Positions 8,660-17,689 of a stretch of DNA of 64,000 nt are shown in pieces (the first letter of the stretch is position 1; every line of letters starts with the position of its first letter). The position numbers were made by a program, and so were the translations under genes. Below the pieces are notes generated by a model. It saw only the letters and a program-made list of their open reading frames with translations, had not been told where the DNA came from and made no database searches. Source of the DNA: Mycobacterium yunnanensis (GTDB lineage Bacteria > Actinomycetota > Actinomycetes > Mycobacteriales > Mycobacteriaceae); the NCBI RefSeq assembly GCF_025823185.1, contig NZ_JACKVK010000014.1, positions 40,716 through 104,715 on the forward strand. The letters run 5' to 3'.

Positions 8660-9436
8660 CTAACCTGTGACTTCGACTGCGCCCAGCGCAGATTCGTAAC
8701 CGATGACCACGGACCGCTCGGCGATCGCGGCGTACTTTCCGGTCTCCGTCCGTAGCGCGTCTTGCACCATCGGGTCGGTGCGCCACCCGAACACCGGTGA
8801 CGTCGCGACTAACGTGTCCCCCAGCCCCTGGACGTAGCCGCCGCCGAACACCCACGCGTGGCCTAGCGGGGTCTTCAGCCCGGTGCCGCTGCGGACGATC
8901 AGGTTGGCTTGCGCCGCGCTGGCAGCCCACATCGCCGACGCGTGAATGACACCGAGCGTGCTGGTTTCGGCGAGGATCCCCTCAAGCTGCGCGACGGCGC
9001 CGACGATGTCCGCCGACGTGTCCGCCGTTCCCGTGTCCGTCAGCAGACGTGCAGAGAGCTGACGCTCCACCGCGGTCTGCTCCTGCAGACGGAGGATCTG
9101 CTGTGCGCGGGCCCGCACCTCCGTCCGACTCAATGCGGTCGAGTCGCAGGAGTCGTACGCCCACACCGTCATTGCCTCGAAAGACGCGGGGAACTCTGGG
9201 CGCTCCCCATCTTTCAGGTCGTTCACGCCGAGGTCGTCCTCGGAGGCGCACCAGTCGGCGCCCCACACCCCGAACGACGACTCGCCGCCGTAGTTGAACA
9301 CCCGCACGTCGACACCGCCGGCTAGCCACCGCGGCGGTCCGTCCTGCGGTTGCCAGCTGGTGGCGCCGTACAGGCCAACCGGGGCCGGGTTGACCAGCGG
9401 CGCATCGAATGTGACCGGGGACAGCATGGAGGTCAT
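8660..9436 (-). CDS. Head protein, possibly HK97-fold-like
   Basis: 258 residues. A beta-rich N-terminus (GGVDVRVFNYGGESSFGVWG) leads into a long amphipathic helix (RARAQQILRLQEQTAVERQL) and a C-terminal strand pair (AERSVVIGYESALGAVEVTG). That order, with a long spine-like helix and a C-terminal 'A.R...IGY...A' strand, recalls coat proteins. Because a larger coat protein is encoded just upstream, this may be a minor capsid or lining protein. The assignment is inference from shape; no motif is decisive. Confidence 0.55.
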   Translation of the reverse strand: MTSMLSPVTFDAPLVNPAPVGLYGATSWQPQDGPPRWLAGGVDVRVFNYGGESSFGVWGADWCASEDDLGVNDLKDGERPEFPASFEAMTVWAYDSCDSTALSRTEVRARAQQILRLQEQTAVERQLSARLLTDTGTADTSADIVGAVAQLEGILAETSTLGVIHASAMWAASAAQANLIVRSGTGLKTPLGHAWVFGGGYVQGLGDTLVATSPVFGWRTDPMVQDALRTETGKYAAIAERSVVIGYESALGAVEVTG

Positions 9437-9456
9437 GTGGTGCCTTTCGACGGGGA

Positions 9457-9502
9457 GGTGGGCGGCGTCAACGCCTCGGAGTGGTTGTTCACGCCGCCCA
9501 CC
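9457..9502. other. 12-bp inverted repeat downstream of the capsid gene
   Basis: GGTGGGCGGCGT at 9457-9468 pairs perfectly with ACGCCGCCCACC at 9491-9502 across a 22-nt loop. It fills the only sizeable gap between the capsid gene stop and the next head gene. There is no T run, so it is more likely an RNA stability or partial-termination element that sets capsid stoichiometry than a full terminator. Confidence 0.5.
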
Positions 9503-9525
9503 AGTCCAATTGGGACCAGCCCGAC

Positions 9526-11553
9526 TTAGGTGATCGGCACACCGGCACCCGGCTGGGTGCCGCCCGTCAGAGAGTTGATGGCGACCTGCAGGTCACCGAG
9601 CTCCGCCGGGTAGTTGACACTCACCGCGGTGCCGGGCAGCGGGCCACCCGTCACGGTGATGTCGCCCGCCGCGGTGACGCCATCGTCGATGCCGGTCAGC
9701 TTCGTGTCGACGTTGCCCGTCGAGTCGTTGTAGGCCACGCTCGCCGACACCCCGGACGCGCCGGAGAACTTGAACGTCACGCCGCCGCCCGTGGGAGTGC
9801 CGGGGAAGTTGAACGACTTCGTGACCTTCGCGTTGTACGGGCCCGAGCAATCGATCTGCTCGCGGGCGCCGACCGCACCGTTGATGCACAACGGGATCCG
9901 AATCAGATGCGACGGGCCGCAACGCTTCCCGACCTGGAACTCGTCCTCGACGAATCCCTCCATCTGACGGTTCTTCTGCACCATGTCCATTGGGAACGAC
10001 GCCCCCAGGGTGAGGACGTTCTGCAAGGACCGCCAGAACGTGCCCGCCGGGTACAGGACAACGTCGACGCTGCCCGGCCACCACGACGTGTCCTCATGGC
10101 CCGGCTGCCCCGCACCGAGGGACTGCCAACGGCCCTCGTACTGCAGGTAGATGCCGCGAGCAGCGAGCCACGCGTCGACCTGCGCGTCGGTGACGTTCAG
10201 GACGTCGAGTCCGTCTCGGCCGGCCAGGTCCGCCTTCAGCACGTCACGGAACCAGATGGGTGCGATGCCCTCGATGACTGGCTTGCGGGACTTGATCTGC
10301 AGGTTCCGCGCCCTGATGTGCAGACCGTTGAGGATTCCGGTGGTGGCGCCCAGCACCGCGTCGTTGGGGACGACCTTCGCGGTCGACGACTGCGCCAGCA
10401 CCTTCAGCAGAGACTTCGCCGACACACGGTACTGGTGCTCGACCATGAACTCGTCGAGGAACTTCTTGATCAGTTCCGGCCATGCCCGCTTCTGCAGGAT
10501 GCCGGACTTGACCGCCCAGCCGATCGCCTCAAGGCGGTACTCGACCATGTCGGGCGGGCAGGGGATTTCGACGAAGTTCTTGATCGCGGTGGGCTCACCC
10601 TGGCCGTCAACCGCTTCGAGTTGCGGCTCGGTGAAGTGGAACCCGGTCTGCAAAGCGGAGAAGTCGGGTTCTGCGGGGAAGATGACGCCGCCCCGCTTGA
10701 TCGCCAGCTCGGGGAACGACAGCAACCCGACGGCTGCGGGGGTTTCACAGAAGTCGTACAGCTGCTCCGACGGGGCGCACCAACCGCCGGCGGCGACGAG
10801 CGCCTGCGCCGACACCGCTCCGTGGCCGGGGATTTCGGAACCGAGGCGGTCCAGTTCGGCGTAGAACTCGTCAGCATTCTCGAACACCTTGCCCTGGGGG
10901 CGTTCCATCCGCGCCAGCACGGTGCGGGCGTCGGGGTTGAGGCCGGTGAACTGGCCCTGCGACGAGATGCCCGCGGCGATGACCGCGGTGTCGACCAATC
11001 CGTGGTGGTCGGCGAAGTTCGGCGCGGAGGCGGTCAATGCCCACCGCTTGCTGTCCGACTTCGCCTGGTCCGGAGTAGGCAGGTCGTTATTGGCGACTGC
11101 GCTCGCGAAGGGCCGGGACTCGGCGGCGGCGGTGACGACCTGGGGCTCGGCCGCGGCTTCCTGTGTGACCTGTTCGGCCTCCGCGACCACGTCAGAGGTG
11201 GGCTCCGGGGCGGGGGTCGGCTCCGGCTCGGGCTGCGCCTCGGCCTTCGGCTCCGGCTTCTTCTCCGGTTCCGGCGCAGGCTTCGGGGCGGTCGCGGCCT
11301 TCGCGGCGGCCAGCGCAGCATCGAGACGAGCTGCGCGGTCCTGATCCTGGGTCGTGACCTCGGCGATCTTCGAGTCGGCCTCGAGATACGCCTTATTCAG
11401 CGATTCGAGCTCTTCGACGTCAGCTGCCTCGAACTCTTCGCCGTTGTCGGCGCGGGCCTGGAAGACGTTGATGGCGGCGCGGAGTTTCCCGGCGTAGGCG
11501 TCGAGCTCGGCGCCCGTCTCGGGAAGTGCTTCGAGGAACTGGAATTTCTTCAC
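9526..11553 (-). CDS. Major capsid protein with N-terminal scaffold-like region and C-terminal beta domain
   Basis: 675 residues from a GTG at 11553, chosen because CAGGAGCC lies 8 nt upstream. Residues 1-90 are helical and acidic (delta-domain/scaffold-like), about 95-150 are a Pro/Glu/Ala linker, and the central part (about 190-590) is the coat region (SFPELAIKRGGVIFP, then MVEYRLEAIGWAVK and LLKVLAQSS). About 590-675 form a beta-sandwich (SGPYNAKVTKSFNFPG, GDITVTGGPLPGTAVSVNYP, SLTGGT) like the one on the major tail protein. Its place after the MuF-protease gene fits the capsid. The linker suggests proteolytic removal of the N-terminus during maturation, which is inference. Confidence 0.8.
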   Translation of the reverse strand: MKKFQFLEALPETGAELDAYAGKLRAAINVFQARADNGEEFEAADVEELESLNKAYLEADSKIAEVTTQDQDRAARLDAALAAAKAATAPKPAPEPEKKPEPKAEAQPEPEPTPAPEPTSDVVAEAEQVTQEAAAEPQVVTAAAESRPFASAVANNDLPTPDQAKSDSKRWALTASAPNFADHHGLVDTAVIAAGISSQGQFTGLNPDARTVLARMERPQGKVFENADEFYAELDRLGSEIPGHGAVSAQALVAAGGWCAPSEQLYDFCETPAAVGLLSFPELAIKRGGVIFPAEPDFSALQTGFHFTEPQLEAVDGQGEPTAIKNFVEIPCPPDMVEYRLEAIGWAVKSGILQKRAWPELIKKFLDEFMVEHQYRVSAKSLLKVLAQSSTAKVVPNDAVLGATTGILNGLHIRARNLQIKSRKPVIEGIAPIWFRDVLKADLAGRDGLDVLNVTDAQVDAWLAARGIYLQYEGRWQSLGAGQPGHEDTSWWPGSVDVVLYPAGTFWRSLQNVLTLGASFPMDMVQKNRQMEGFVEDEFQVGKRCGPSHLIRIPLCINGAVGAREQIDCSGPYNAKVTKSFNFPGTPTGGGVTFKFSGASGVSASVAYNDSTGNVDTKLTGIDDGVTAAGDITVTGGPLPGTAVSVNYPAELGDLQVAINSLTGGTQPGAGVPIT

Positions 11554-11693
11554 AGTCGTGGCTCCTGATTCGTGACATAGAACGATCGGTTGCGTGGTTC
11601 TCGGTCGATCGCTCCCCGGCACATAGCCCTCGGCAGGAACTCTCTGCGGCGGGACAGTAGATACGGGGTGTGCAACCCCCGGCCAGTCCGGTG

Positions 11694-11888
11694 TTACGCG
11701 CCGCCGCTGGTGATTTCGCGGATGGTCGACCCCCCGTGCAGGCGGGCCTCCTTCTTCGCCTCGAGCGGCGTCAGGAACAGGCCGGGTGCCTTCGACCCGT
11801 CGGGGTAGGTGACCTCGTAGCCGAGCACCTCAGCGCCGCTTGCGGTCCGACCGCCGGCGCGCCGGTTCTTCGAGCAACCGCACGCCAT
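11694..11888 (-). CDS. Small conserved-type phage head-region protein
   Basis: 64 residues starting at ATG 11888, immediately after the upstream stop. It begins MACGCSKNRRAGG and contains GYEVTYPDGSKAPGLFLTPL and EAKKEARLHGG. Small proteins with a MACGCxK start are frequent next to actinophage capsid genes; their role is unknown. The three Cys/Lys-rich N-terminal residues could bind metal. Confidence 0.7.
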   Translation of the reverse strand: MACGCSKNRRAGGRTASGAEVLGYEVTYPDGSKAPGLFLTPLEAKKEARLHGGSTIREITSGGA

Positions 11889-11889
11889 G

Positions 11890-14130
11890 TCAGTGCTTCC
11901 CGGGGTTCTGGCCGAGGTACTCGCGATGCAGGTTGCTGCACAATCCCTTGATCTCGCGGTCCGGCAATGGTTTCCCATCCTCGGCGATCTTGGTGTTGAT
12001 CGATCGGACGCAACGATCGAAGTCACCCGGCGTGCCCCAGCGGATCTTGGCCCCACCGATTCCGCCTGGCCCCCAGTACTTCTTGAATTGGGCGGGCATC
12101 GTCGACATTCCGGCGACGAGGGAGTTGATGGCCAACAGCTCCTCGATGCGCTCAGCTGGCGTGATCGGCTCCGGTGGGTCGCCGACCGAGGCGCGCGCAG
12201 CGGTCAACGCACTGTCGCGACGGGTGGCGAGCTCCGCCTTGCGTTGCGACTCGGCCAACTCCTCCGCCACGATCGCCCGGACATCGTCTACCACCAGCAC
12301 GCGGGCGGCTCCGAATCGGCGGACCGGGCCGAGCGACGCGACCAACGCCATCTCCCGACCGTCAGGACCGGTCATCGCGCTGTAGATCGGGAACCCGGGA
12401 CTGTTCACGGCGTGAGCCGCGATCATGTCCAGCGGGGCGCCGGGGCAGTCCCGCCAGTCCCCAGACAGTTGCGCGGTCATGCCCTGCTGGAACACCTCTG
12501 GGTCGACACCGGGCGCGGGGACACCGGAGAACCAGATGCCGAACTGATCTTCTCCGACGCGGACGAGGCCGAAGGCGGTGGTGACGTCGTCGTAGTGCGC
12601 GCGGGCCGCGCCCGCGGTCATCCCGCGGTCGGTCGACGCGTGCCCGCCCTGCACGGTCAACCGTCCGACGGACAGCTGTCGGCCATCCGCGGTCTGAACT
12701 TGGCTGGTGTGAAAGTTGCGGTATCCGTTGCGGTTGCGGGGCGTGACGTCCCGTCCACCGCGGATGACGTGCCCCCACTCGGCGAGGTGCCCGTAGATGC
12801 GTCCGGTCTCGTTGTTCATCGACGGGGCGGTCGGACGGGTGAGCTTGGGATCGGAGAACAGGTGCGGGTCGTATGTGCGTAGCCGCGGCTCGGCGGGGGC
12901 GGACGCGGCGACGAGTGATTGCACAGCGGCGGCGAAGTCGGGTTCCGGCTCGTCGACCACCTCCGACGCCAACACCTGCACGTCCGAAGGGCTCCTGCTC
13001 ATGTCGTTCTCCTCGCTGACTACAGCTGCCACGCGGCCGATACCGTCCTGGTCGTCGCGGGCCCGAATGTTCCCGGCCCGACGTCGGCGCTCAATTTCCT
13101 CTGCCTGGGTGCGGCCGTCGCGGTTGATCGCCACGGAGTCGCGGCCGTCGAGGCGCTCGGTGTGGCGGTCCACCTCGTCCGGGATCTGCTCGTCGGCGGC
13201 GAGAACGCCGACGCGGCAACGGCAGTTGATCCACTCCGCCGGTGACGCGCTCATGTCCCCGGGGCGGTCCATCTGTTCACCGCCGATGGTGAACTTCCCT
13301 TCAAGCGGCACGCGTTGGCCGTCAGCGGCCCAGTGGGTGGGGCGGGTTCTGCCGTCGAGGGTGGCGATCCACACCTTCTGCAGCTCTTCGCCGAACTCAG
13401 CGTTCTGCTGCTCCGCCGCGGTGAGAACAGCGGCGTTCAGGATGCCACCGGCTTGGTACCCCTCGACGCGGGACAGTTCACGCATGTCGCTGCCGGATGG
13501 GTCGAGGGTGAGGGCGACTTCGTCGCGCACGTCGGACAGCGCCTCGGTGGCCGACGGGATGGGCTCGACGTTGGCGGTGTTGCGCTGCTCCGCGTTGCGG
13601 ACCGCGGCGGCAATCTTCATCGTGACGGCACCGGGAACGCCGGCCGCACGCGTGCGTTGCGCGTCGACCGCTTCGTCGCGGCGGGCCGCCAACTGCGGGT
13701 TGTGCTCGACCCGGTCGAACGCAGCCTCGAGCTGGCTCTCTGTCATGGCGACGGCCGCCAGGATTGTGCGGACCACAACGGGATCGTCCATGGCGGACAG
13801 GCGGACCCCGATCGTTGAGGTCCGGTCGAGGCGATCTGTCGGCAGTTCGGGGAGCGGAATGCCCAGCGCGTCGAGCGCCTCCACGAATGCGGCGGTCCAC
13901 AGCAGTGCCACGCCGGCGGCGATGACCGTCTCGGTTGTGGCGGACCACTGGTCGACGGCCTGCTGTTGCTGCGCCGCTTCTGGATCCGGCGGCAGGGCGG
14001 CCGCGGTCAGCGACGGGAGCGCCGCGGGGCGCACCGTCGGCAGCCACCGCCGCAACGCTTCGGCGTACAGGTCGGAGAGAGCAGCTTCAGCTTCGAGGGT
14101 GCGGGACAACGCCGCGGGGTCAGGCCACAT
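11890..14130 (-). CDS. MuF-like protein fused to capsid maturation protease
   Basis: 746 residues. About 150-330 carry the Mu gpF-like minor head module (KVWIATLDGRTRPTHWAADG, later SPAEWINCRCRV). About 430-600 match actinophage prohead protease-type regions: IYGHLAEWGHVIRGG, HTSQVQTADG, LTVQGGHAS, AHYDDVTTAFGLVRV, GIWFSGVPAPG, SGDWRDCPG and AAHAVNSPGFPIYS. The C-terminal 60 residues form a further small domain (KKYWGPGGIGGAKIRWG, REIKGLCSNLHREYL). In many phages these are separate genes, so the fusion is a notable arrangement. It follows the portal gene, as expected for head morphogenesis. Confidence 0.82.
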   Translation of the reverse strand: MWPDPAALSRTLEAEAALSDLYAEALRRWLPTVRPAALPSLTAAALPPDPEAAQQQQAVDQWSATTETVIAAGVALLWTAAFVEALDALGIPLPELPTDRLDRTSTIGVRLSAMDDPVVVRTILAAVAMTESQLEAAFDRVEHNPQLAARRDEAVDAQRTRAAGVPGAVTMKIAAAVRNAEQRNTANVEPIPSATEALSDVRDEVALTLDPSGSDMRELSRVEGYQAGGILNAAVLTAAEQQNAEFGEELQKVWIATLDGRTRPTHWAADGQRVPLEGKFTIGGEQMDRPGDMSASPAEWINCRCRVGVLAADEQIPDEVDRHTERLDGRDSVAINRDGRTQAEEIERRRRAGNIRARDDQDGIGRVAAVVSEENDMSRSPSDVQVLASEVVDEPEPDFAAAVQSLVAASAPAEPRLRTYDPHLFSDPKLTRPTAPSMNNETGRIYGHLAEWGHVIRGGRDVTPRNRNGYRNFHTSQVQTADGRQLSVGRLTVQGGHASTDRGMTAGAARAHYDDVTTAFGLVRVGEDQFGIWFSGVPAPGVDPEVFQQGMTAQLSGDWRDCPGAPLDMIAAHAVNSPGFPIYSAMTGPDGREMALVASLGPVRRFGAARVLVVDDVRAIVAEELAESQRKAELATRRDSALTAARASVGDPPEPITPAERIEELLAINSLVAGMSTMPAQFKKYWGPGGIGGAKIRWGTPGDFDRCVRSINTKIAEDGKPLPDREIKGLCSNLHREYLGQNPGKH

Positions 14131-14294
14131 CAGCAGACCTCGTCGCGGAGCGCTGTCACGGCAGCGAGCGCGTCAGCGAAGCTGGCGTTGTCCGCGACGA
14201 CGGTGATGCGACGGTGCCCTTCGTAGTAGCTCGCCGTTGCTTGGCCCTCGCGCGCACGGACGATGCCCGGCCGCACCTTGTCGATCTCCGCCAT
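14130..14294 (-). CDS. Small protein between portal and MuF genes
   Basis: 54 residues (MAEIDKVRPGIVRAREGQAT to ALAAVTALRDEVC). Its ATG overlaps the portal stop and its TGA overlaps the next ATG, the coupling seen throughout this operon. A beta-hairpin-like middle (ATASYYEGHRRITVVADNAS) is the only visible feature. Function unknown. Confidence 0.65.
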   Translation of the reverse strand: MAEIDKVRPGIVRAREGQATASYYEGHRRITVVADNASFADALAAVTALRDEVC

Positions 14295-16189
14295 CAGCCG
14301 ACCTCCCCCTGGACGACGTGGGCGGTCAGTCGGCGGCGGGCCTCGGCCGCGACGAACGACCTCACCTGGTCGGCGTCGAAGCTGTGCTTCTCGGCCAGCC
14401 CGTCGAGTCCTGAGTCGTAACCCGCGATCAGCCGGCCGACTTCAGCCGCAGCGACGGGCGGCATGTACCGGTAGTAGTCCTGCGGCTCAACGTCACGGAG
14501 TCGGGCCTTCTGTTCCCCGTCCCCCGTCCGGACGCGCTTCTTGCCGGCCAACTCCATGGCGCGCGTCAGGTAGGAATCGGCGGCGATGGCCACTCCGTCG
14601 GCGAACGCCGCCGTCACCGGCTTTCGGCTGGCGTCCTTCTCGGTGTCGGGTTCATCGCCGGGGTCGACCAACTCATCGTCATGGTTGGCGCCATTGCGAT
14701 CGCCGCCCACGGGTAGCGCTGCCGGCTCGGGGAAGTCGATGGCCTGCACTGACTTGTCCAGCAGCGGCAACGCCGCCCTCACCACCGCGACGAACTCTGA
14801 TGGCGACGCCTGCGCGATCTTGTCCAACGCCAGCTGCTGCAGACCTTCGATGCTGGTGAGGTCGTAGCCGTCGTCCTCCGGCAGACCAAGGTGCTTCAGC
14901 AGTGCCGCATTACGCAACGCACCAACGGCGTTCGCGTCCTTCGCCTCGTCCGTCTTGTCCGGGTCCGCAGTCAGATCAGAGGCGTCGACCACCAACACGT
15001 ACTTGGTCGGGTCGATCTTCGCCTTCACCAGCAGCGGGCGGACGGCGTTGCGGTACCACGCCTGCAGCACTGTCTTCATCACCGGCTTGACGTGCATGTT
15101 CACGTCCTGGTCGGACAGCAGGTGACCGTTCCAGTGGTTGACGTCGCCCAGGCCGAGAAGCTGGTCGGGTTCCATGTCGATGCCCCGCGCGAAACGGAGG
15201 ACCGCGGCGTCGCGCTTCTTGATCTCCACCTCGGAGACGTCCTTGCCGAACGTCACGTGCTTGATCTTGTCGACATGCTCGGCGGGTGCGCCGATCACGA
15301 TCGGGCTAATCGATACTTGCGACGCCGGATCCCGCAACCCGATCTCGTTGGCGTCCACGATCAGTCGCTGCAGCGTCTTGCTCGCCGACTGCGGCTGCGC
15401 GGTATCTTCGCCTCCCGGTTTGTTCGCTGACACGGGGGCCTGGGCGGAGGGAAGGCTGGCTTCCGTCGGGATGATGAGGAGGCCGTTGTTGGCCAGACGC
15501 GACTTGTCGGCGTTCTCGATCTTCGCCGTGGTGCGCACGATTTCACGCAACGGCGACAGGTTTGATCGGACGGGCGAGTCGGCTTCGGTTGGCATGTTCG
15601 CGTGGGCATTCCACACCCGGAACATCCCGTCACCCTTGGCGGCGTCGAACTCATGCTCCCCGCCCTCGGGTAGCACGATCGTGATGCCGTCACGGTTCTT
15701 CTGCGACGCCTTCATCTGCTTGCGCGACACCGCTAGCCAACGCTCGCCCTCATCGGTCTGCAGGATCGCGTTCCAGTACTCGCCTGGCACACCGAGGATC
15801 TGCACACTGCGTTCGATCAGCTCGGCCTGGCCGAGCGGGCCGCCCGCGATCGACGCGACGATCGCCGCGACCTTCCGCCCCTCCGTGTTGTCGTCGGCGA
15901 TACCACCGGTGGGCTGACCGGTGTCCGGGTCGATCTCGGAGGCGACGACCTTCACCCGTGAGCACGACCTGGCCCGCCAACGGATGTAGCAGCCGAGCTC
16001 ACCGACGAGGTCGAACAGTTCCCACGCCTCGTCCTGCCACGTCTCCCGTTGTCCGCCGGTGACCTTGAAGATGTCGGCAGCTTTCAGAACCGGTGCGCTG
16101 GCCGCGACGAGCGCGTTCGGAGCGTCCGACACGGAAGCGGTGAGCGAGCCCCTACGGCGTCGGACGATGCGAACGGTAGGGGCGGCCAC
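14294..16189 (-). CDS. Portal protein
   Basis: 631 residues from a GTG. It has the features of actinophage portals: an N-terminal arm, WELFDLVGELGCYIRWRARS, then ELIERSVQILGVPGEYWNAI, a wing region, FARGIDMEPDQLLGLGDVNH with WNGHLLSDQDVNMHVKPVM, and a long helical C-terminal crown with an acidic insert around residue 500. The portal forms the dodecameric DNA gate of the head. It lies downstream of terminase and upstream of the head protease, the standard order. Confidence 0.88.
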   Translation of the reverse strand: MAAPTVRIVRRRRGSLTASVSDAPNALVAASAPVLKAADIFKVTGGQRETWQDEAWELFDLVGELGCYIRWRARSCSRVKVVASEIDPDTGQPTGGIADDNTEGRKVAAIVASIAGGPLGQAELIERSVQILGVPGEYWNAILQTDEGERWLAVSRKQMKASQKNRDGITIVLPEGGEHEFDAAKGDGMFRVWNAHANMPTEADSPVRSNLSPLREIVRTTAKIENADKSRLANNGLLIIPTEASLPSAQAPVSANKPGGEDTAQPQSASKTLQRLIVDANEIGLRDPASQVSISPIVIGAPAEHVDKIKHVTFGKDVSEVEIKKRDAAVLRFARGIDMEPDQLLGLGDVNHWNGHLLSDQDVNMHVKPVMKTVLQAWYRNAVRPLLVKAKIDPTKYVLVVDASDLTADPDKTDEAKDANAVGALRNAALLKHLGLPEDDGYDLTSIEGLQQLALDKIAQASPSEFVAVVRAALPLLDKSVQAIDFPEPAALPVGGDRNGANHDDELVDPGDEPDTEKDASRKPVTAAFADGVAIAADSYLTRAMELAGKKRVRTGDGEQKARLRDVEPQDYYRYMPPVAAAEVGRLIAGYDSGLDGLAEKHSFDADQVRSFVAAEARRRLTAHVVQGEVG

Positions 16190-16206
16190 GCCGGTGAAAG
16201 TAGCCG

Positions 16207-16461
16207 TCAGGGGTGTTCAGACGGGGGCCAGTCGTCCTCATCGACGGGTGGTTCATCGCCGAAGATGTAGTGGCACGCCCAGCGATAGAACTCTGCATGG
16301 CCCGCGGGATCGTCGTCGCACAGACGGAGCCAGCCGCGCAGCTCATACAGTTTGTTGCTGTCCTCACGCATCTGATCGGCGCGCGCACGCTCCGTCTCGA
16401 GATCGCGCAGAGCCGCCATCGCCGTGATCTGCGACTTGATTGGCTCGGGAAGCGAAGCCAT
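16207..16461 (-). CDS. Hypothetical phage protein
   Basis: 84 residues with a charged helix (ALRDLETERARADQMREDSN) and an aromatic C-terminus (AEFYRWACHYIFGDEPP). It sits just upstream of the portal gene in the late operon. No family recognised. Confidence 0.6.
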   Translation of the reverse strand: MASLPEPIKSQITAMAALRDLETERARADQMREDSNKLYELRGWLRLCDDDPAGHAEFYRWACHYIFGDEPPVDEDDWPPSEHP

Positions 16462-16464
16462 CGC

Positions 16465-16656
16465 TCAGTCGCCGACGTTGACGAAGTCGCGGCGGGCGCA
16501 GGTGGTGTCGTCGCAGTGATGCTCGAAGTCCTGCCGATGGTTGAACGACACGTCGTCCCCCGAGTCGTAGCAGCTGTAGTAGTGGCCCGGGTAGTCAGTG
16601 CAGTGCGCCTTGTACGGCCCGGGATCTCCGCACGTGCCCGGTCGGATCTTGCTCAT
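16465..16656 (-). CDS. Small Cys/His-rich phage protein
   Basis: 63 residues with Cys at about 9, 19, 29, 48 and 53 plus several His (CTDYPGHYYSCYDSGDD, EHHCDDTTCARRD), suggesting a small zinc-binding fold. It overlaps its upstream neighbour by 4 bp. Function unknown. Confidence 0.6.
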   Translation of the reverse strand: MSKIRPGTCGDPGPYKAHCTDYPGHYYSCYDSGDDVSFNHRQDFEHHCDDTTCARRDFVNVGD

Positions 16657-17015
16657 GATTCAACGATCTCCACATCTTCGTCGGTGGAGAACCGGGCCAT
16701 CAGGCCGACGATCATCGACACGGCCAGCAGGATCCCGACGTATTGGGCGACGGGCTTGTGCGCGAACCACATCGGCACCCACACCGTCCCGGCCGCCACC
16801 CACATGCTGACGCACCACGGGCAGCCGGTGAAATACTCAACCGTTGACCACCGGCCGCGTTCCACCTCGGACCGGTTGGTGTCGCGGGCGCGGCGGGCGA
16901 TGGCGATGCGCATGGGGTCGAGGATGGTGTCAGCGTTGATGAGCCGGACGATCCGCATGACCGCCAACGCGTAGACCACCAGGACCAGGATGGCTTGGCC
17001 GAGACAGTCATTCAT
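16653..17015 (-). CDS. DUF1360-like membrane protein
   Basis: 120 residues. An N-terminal helix (AILVLVVYALAVMRIVRLI) is followed by NADTILDPMRIAIARRAR, then TGCPWCVSMWVAAGTVWVPM and a final helix. The 'R.l..D.i..P.R......  l..C.wC.s.Wva' pattern is that of DUF1360 membrane proteins, which are common in phages. The biochemical role is not known. Confidence 0.7.
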   Translation of the reverse strand: MNDCLGQAILVLVVYALAVMRIVRLINADTILDPMRIAIARRARDTNRSEVERGRWSTVEYFTGCPWCVSMWVAAGTVWVPMWFAHKPVAQYVGILLAVSMIVGLMARFSTDEDVEIVES

Positions 17016-17689
17016 GATCTGGCGGGCTCCTTCACTGAATTTCCGGGGTCACAACTAACGACATCGCTGGGTACGTCGTTGCCGTACATCAGTTTCCGAG
17101 CACGGGCTTTGTTCTCCCGGCGGCACTGGCGGCAATGATCCCGGCCGCCGTGGGAGTACACGTTGTACTTCGTCTTCGGGTGCCGACACTTCGGGAACGT
17201 CGTCAACCGCCCCGACGTGCTCTCCGCGACCAACTGATCCAACTGCACCTGCAGGCGCGCCATCTCCGTCCGGACACGCCGCAGCTCCGCCCGCGTCGCC
17301 ATATGATCCACCCACTCCGAACGGGCCTGATCCGACGCCACCTGATCGGCCCGCAGAATGCACTCGCACAGCTGCGTCACCGGATCCGCTCGGATCGACC
17401 TCACCAGCCGCAACGAACACCGCAACCGGTCGGCGATGTCCTGCGCCGTCACCCCCGCGGCCGTCAACCCCGCCACCAACCACGCGCGGTCCGGCCCGGC
17501 CAATTCCGTCATCGCCCGCCCGGCCTTGGGTGTGGACATCACCGCCGACACCAGATGAGAGTCGAAGTCCCGCTTCAGCAGCGCGAGGATCGGGGCGAGC
17601 TCGTTGCGGGTCTCCACCGACAGCGGCGGCAACCACCCCGACGACGGCGGGGGCCCGTCACCGTCATCAGCCCTCGCGGCGGCCGTCAC
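17012..17689 (-). CDS. HTH protein with C-terminal zinc-ribbon/HNH-like motif
   Basis: 225 residues. About 75-105 form a helix-turn-helix (VTAQDIADRLRCSLRLVRSI), 125-155 a coiled coil, and 170-200 a Cys/His cluster (CRHPKTKYNVYSHGGRDHCR, QCRREN) typical of small mycobacteriophage DNA-binding proteins. The protein could be a late regulator or a packaging accessory. It overlaps both neighbours by 4 bp. Confidence 0.65.
   Translation of the reverse strand: MTAAARADDGDGPPPSSGWLPPLSVETRNELAPILALLKRDFDSHLVSAVMSTPKAGRAMTELAGPDRAWLVAGLTAAGVTAQDIADRLRCSLRLVRSIRADPVTQLCECILRADQVASDQARSEWVDHMATRAELRRVRTEMARLQVQLDQLVAESTSGRLTTFPKCRHPKTKYNVYSHGGRDHCRQCRRENKARARKLMYGNDVPSDVVSCDPGNSVKEPARS

Noticed and set aside
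9481..11568. A 695-codon open frame on the plus strand opposite the capsid gene
   Set aside because: It is Arg/Leu/Gly-rich with no domain sense, lacks a ribosome binding site, and is the antisense shadow expected at this GC content. The minus-strand capsid frame has clear motifs.
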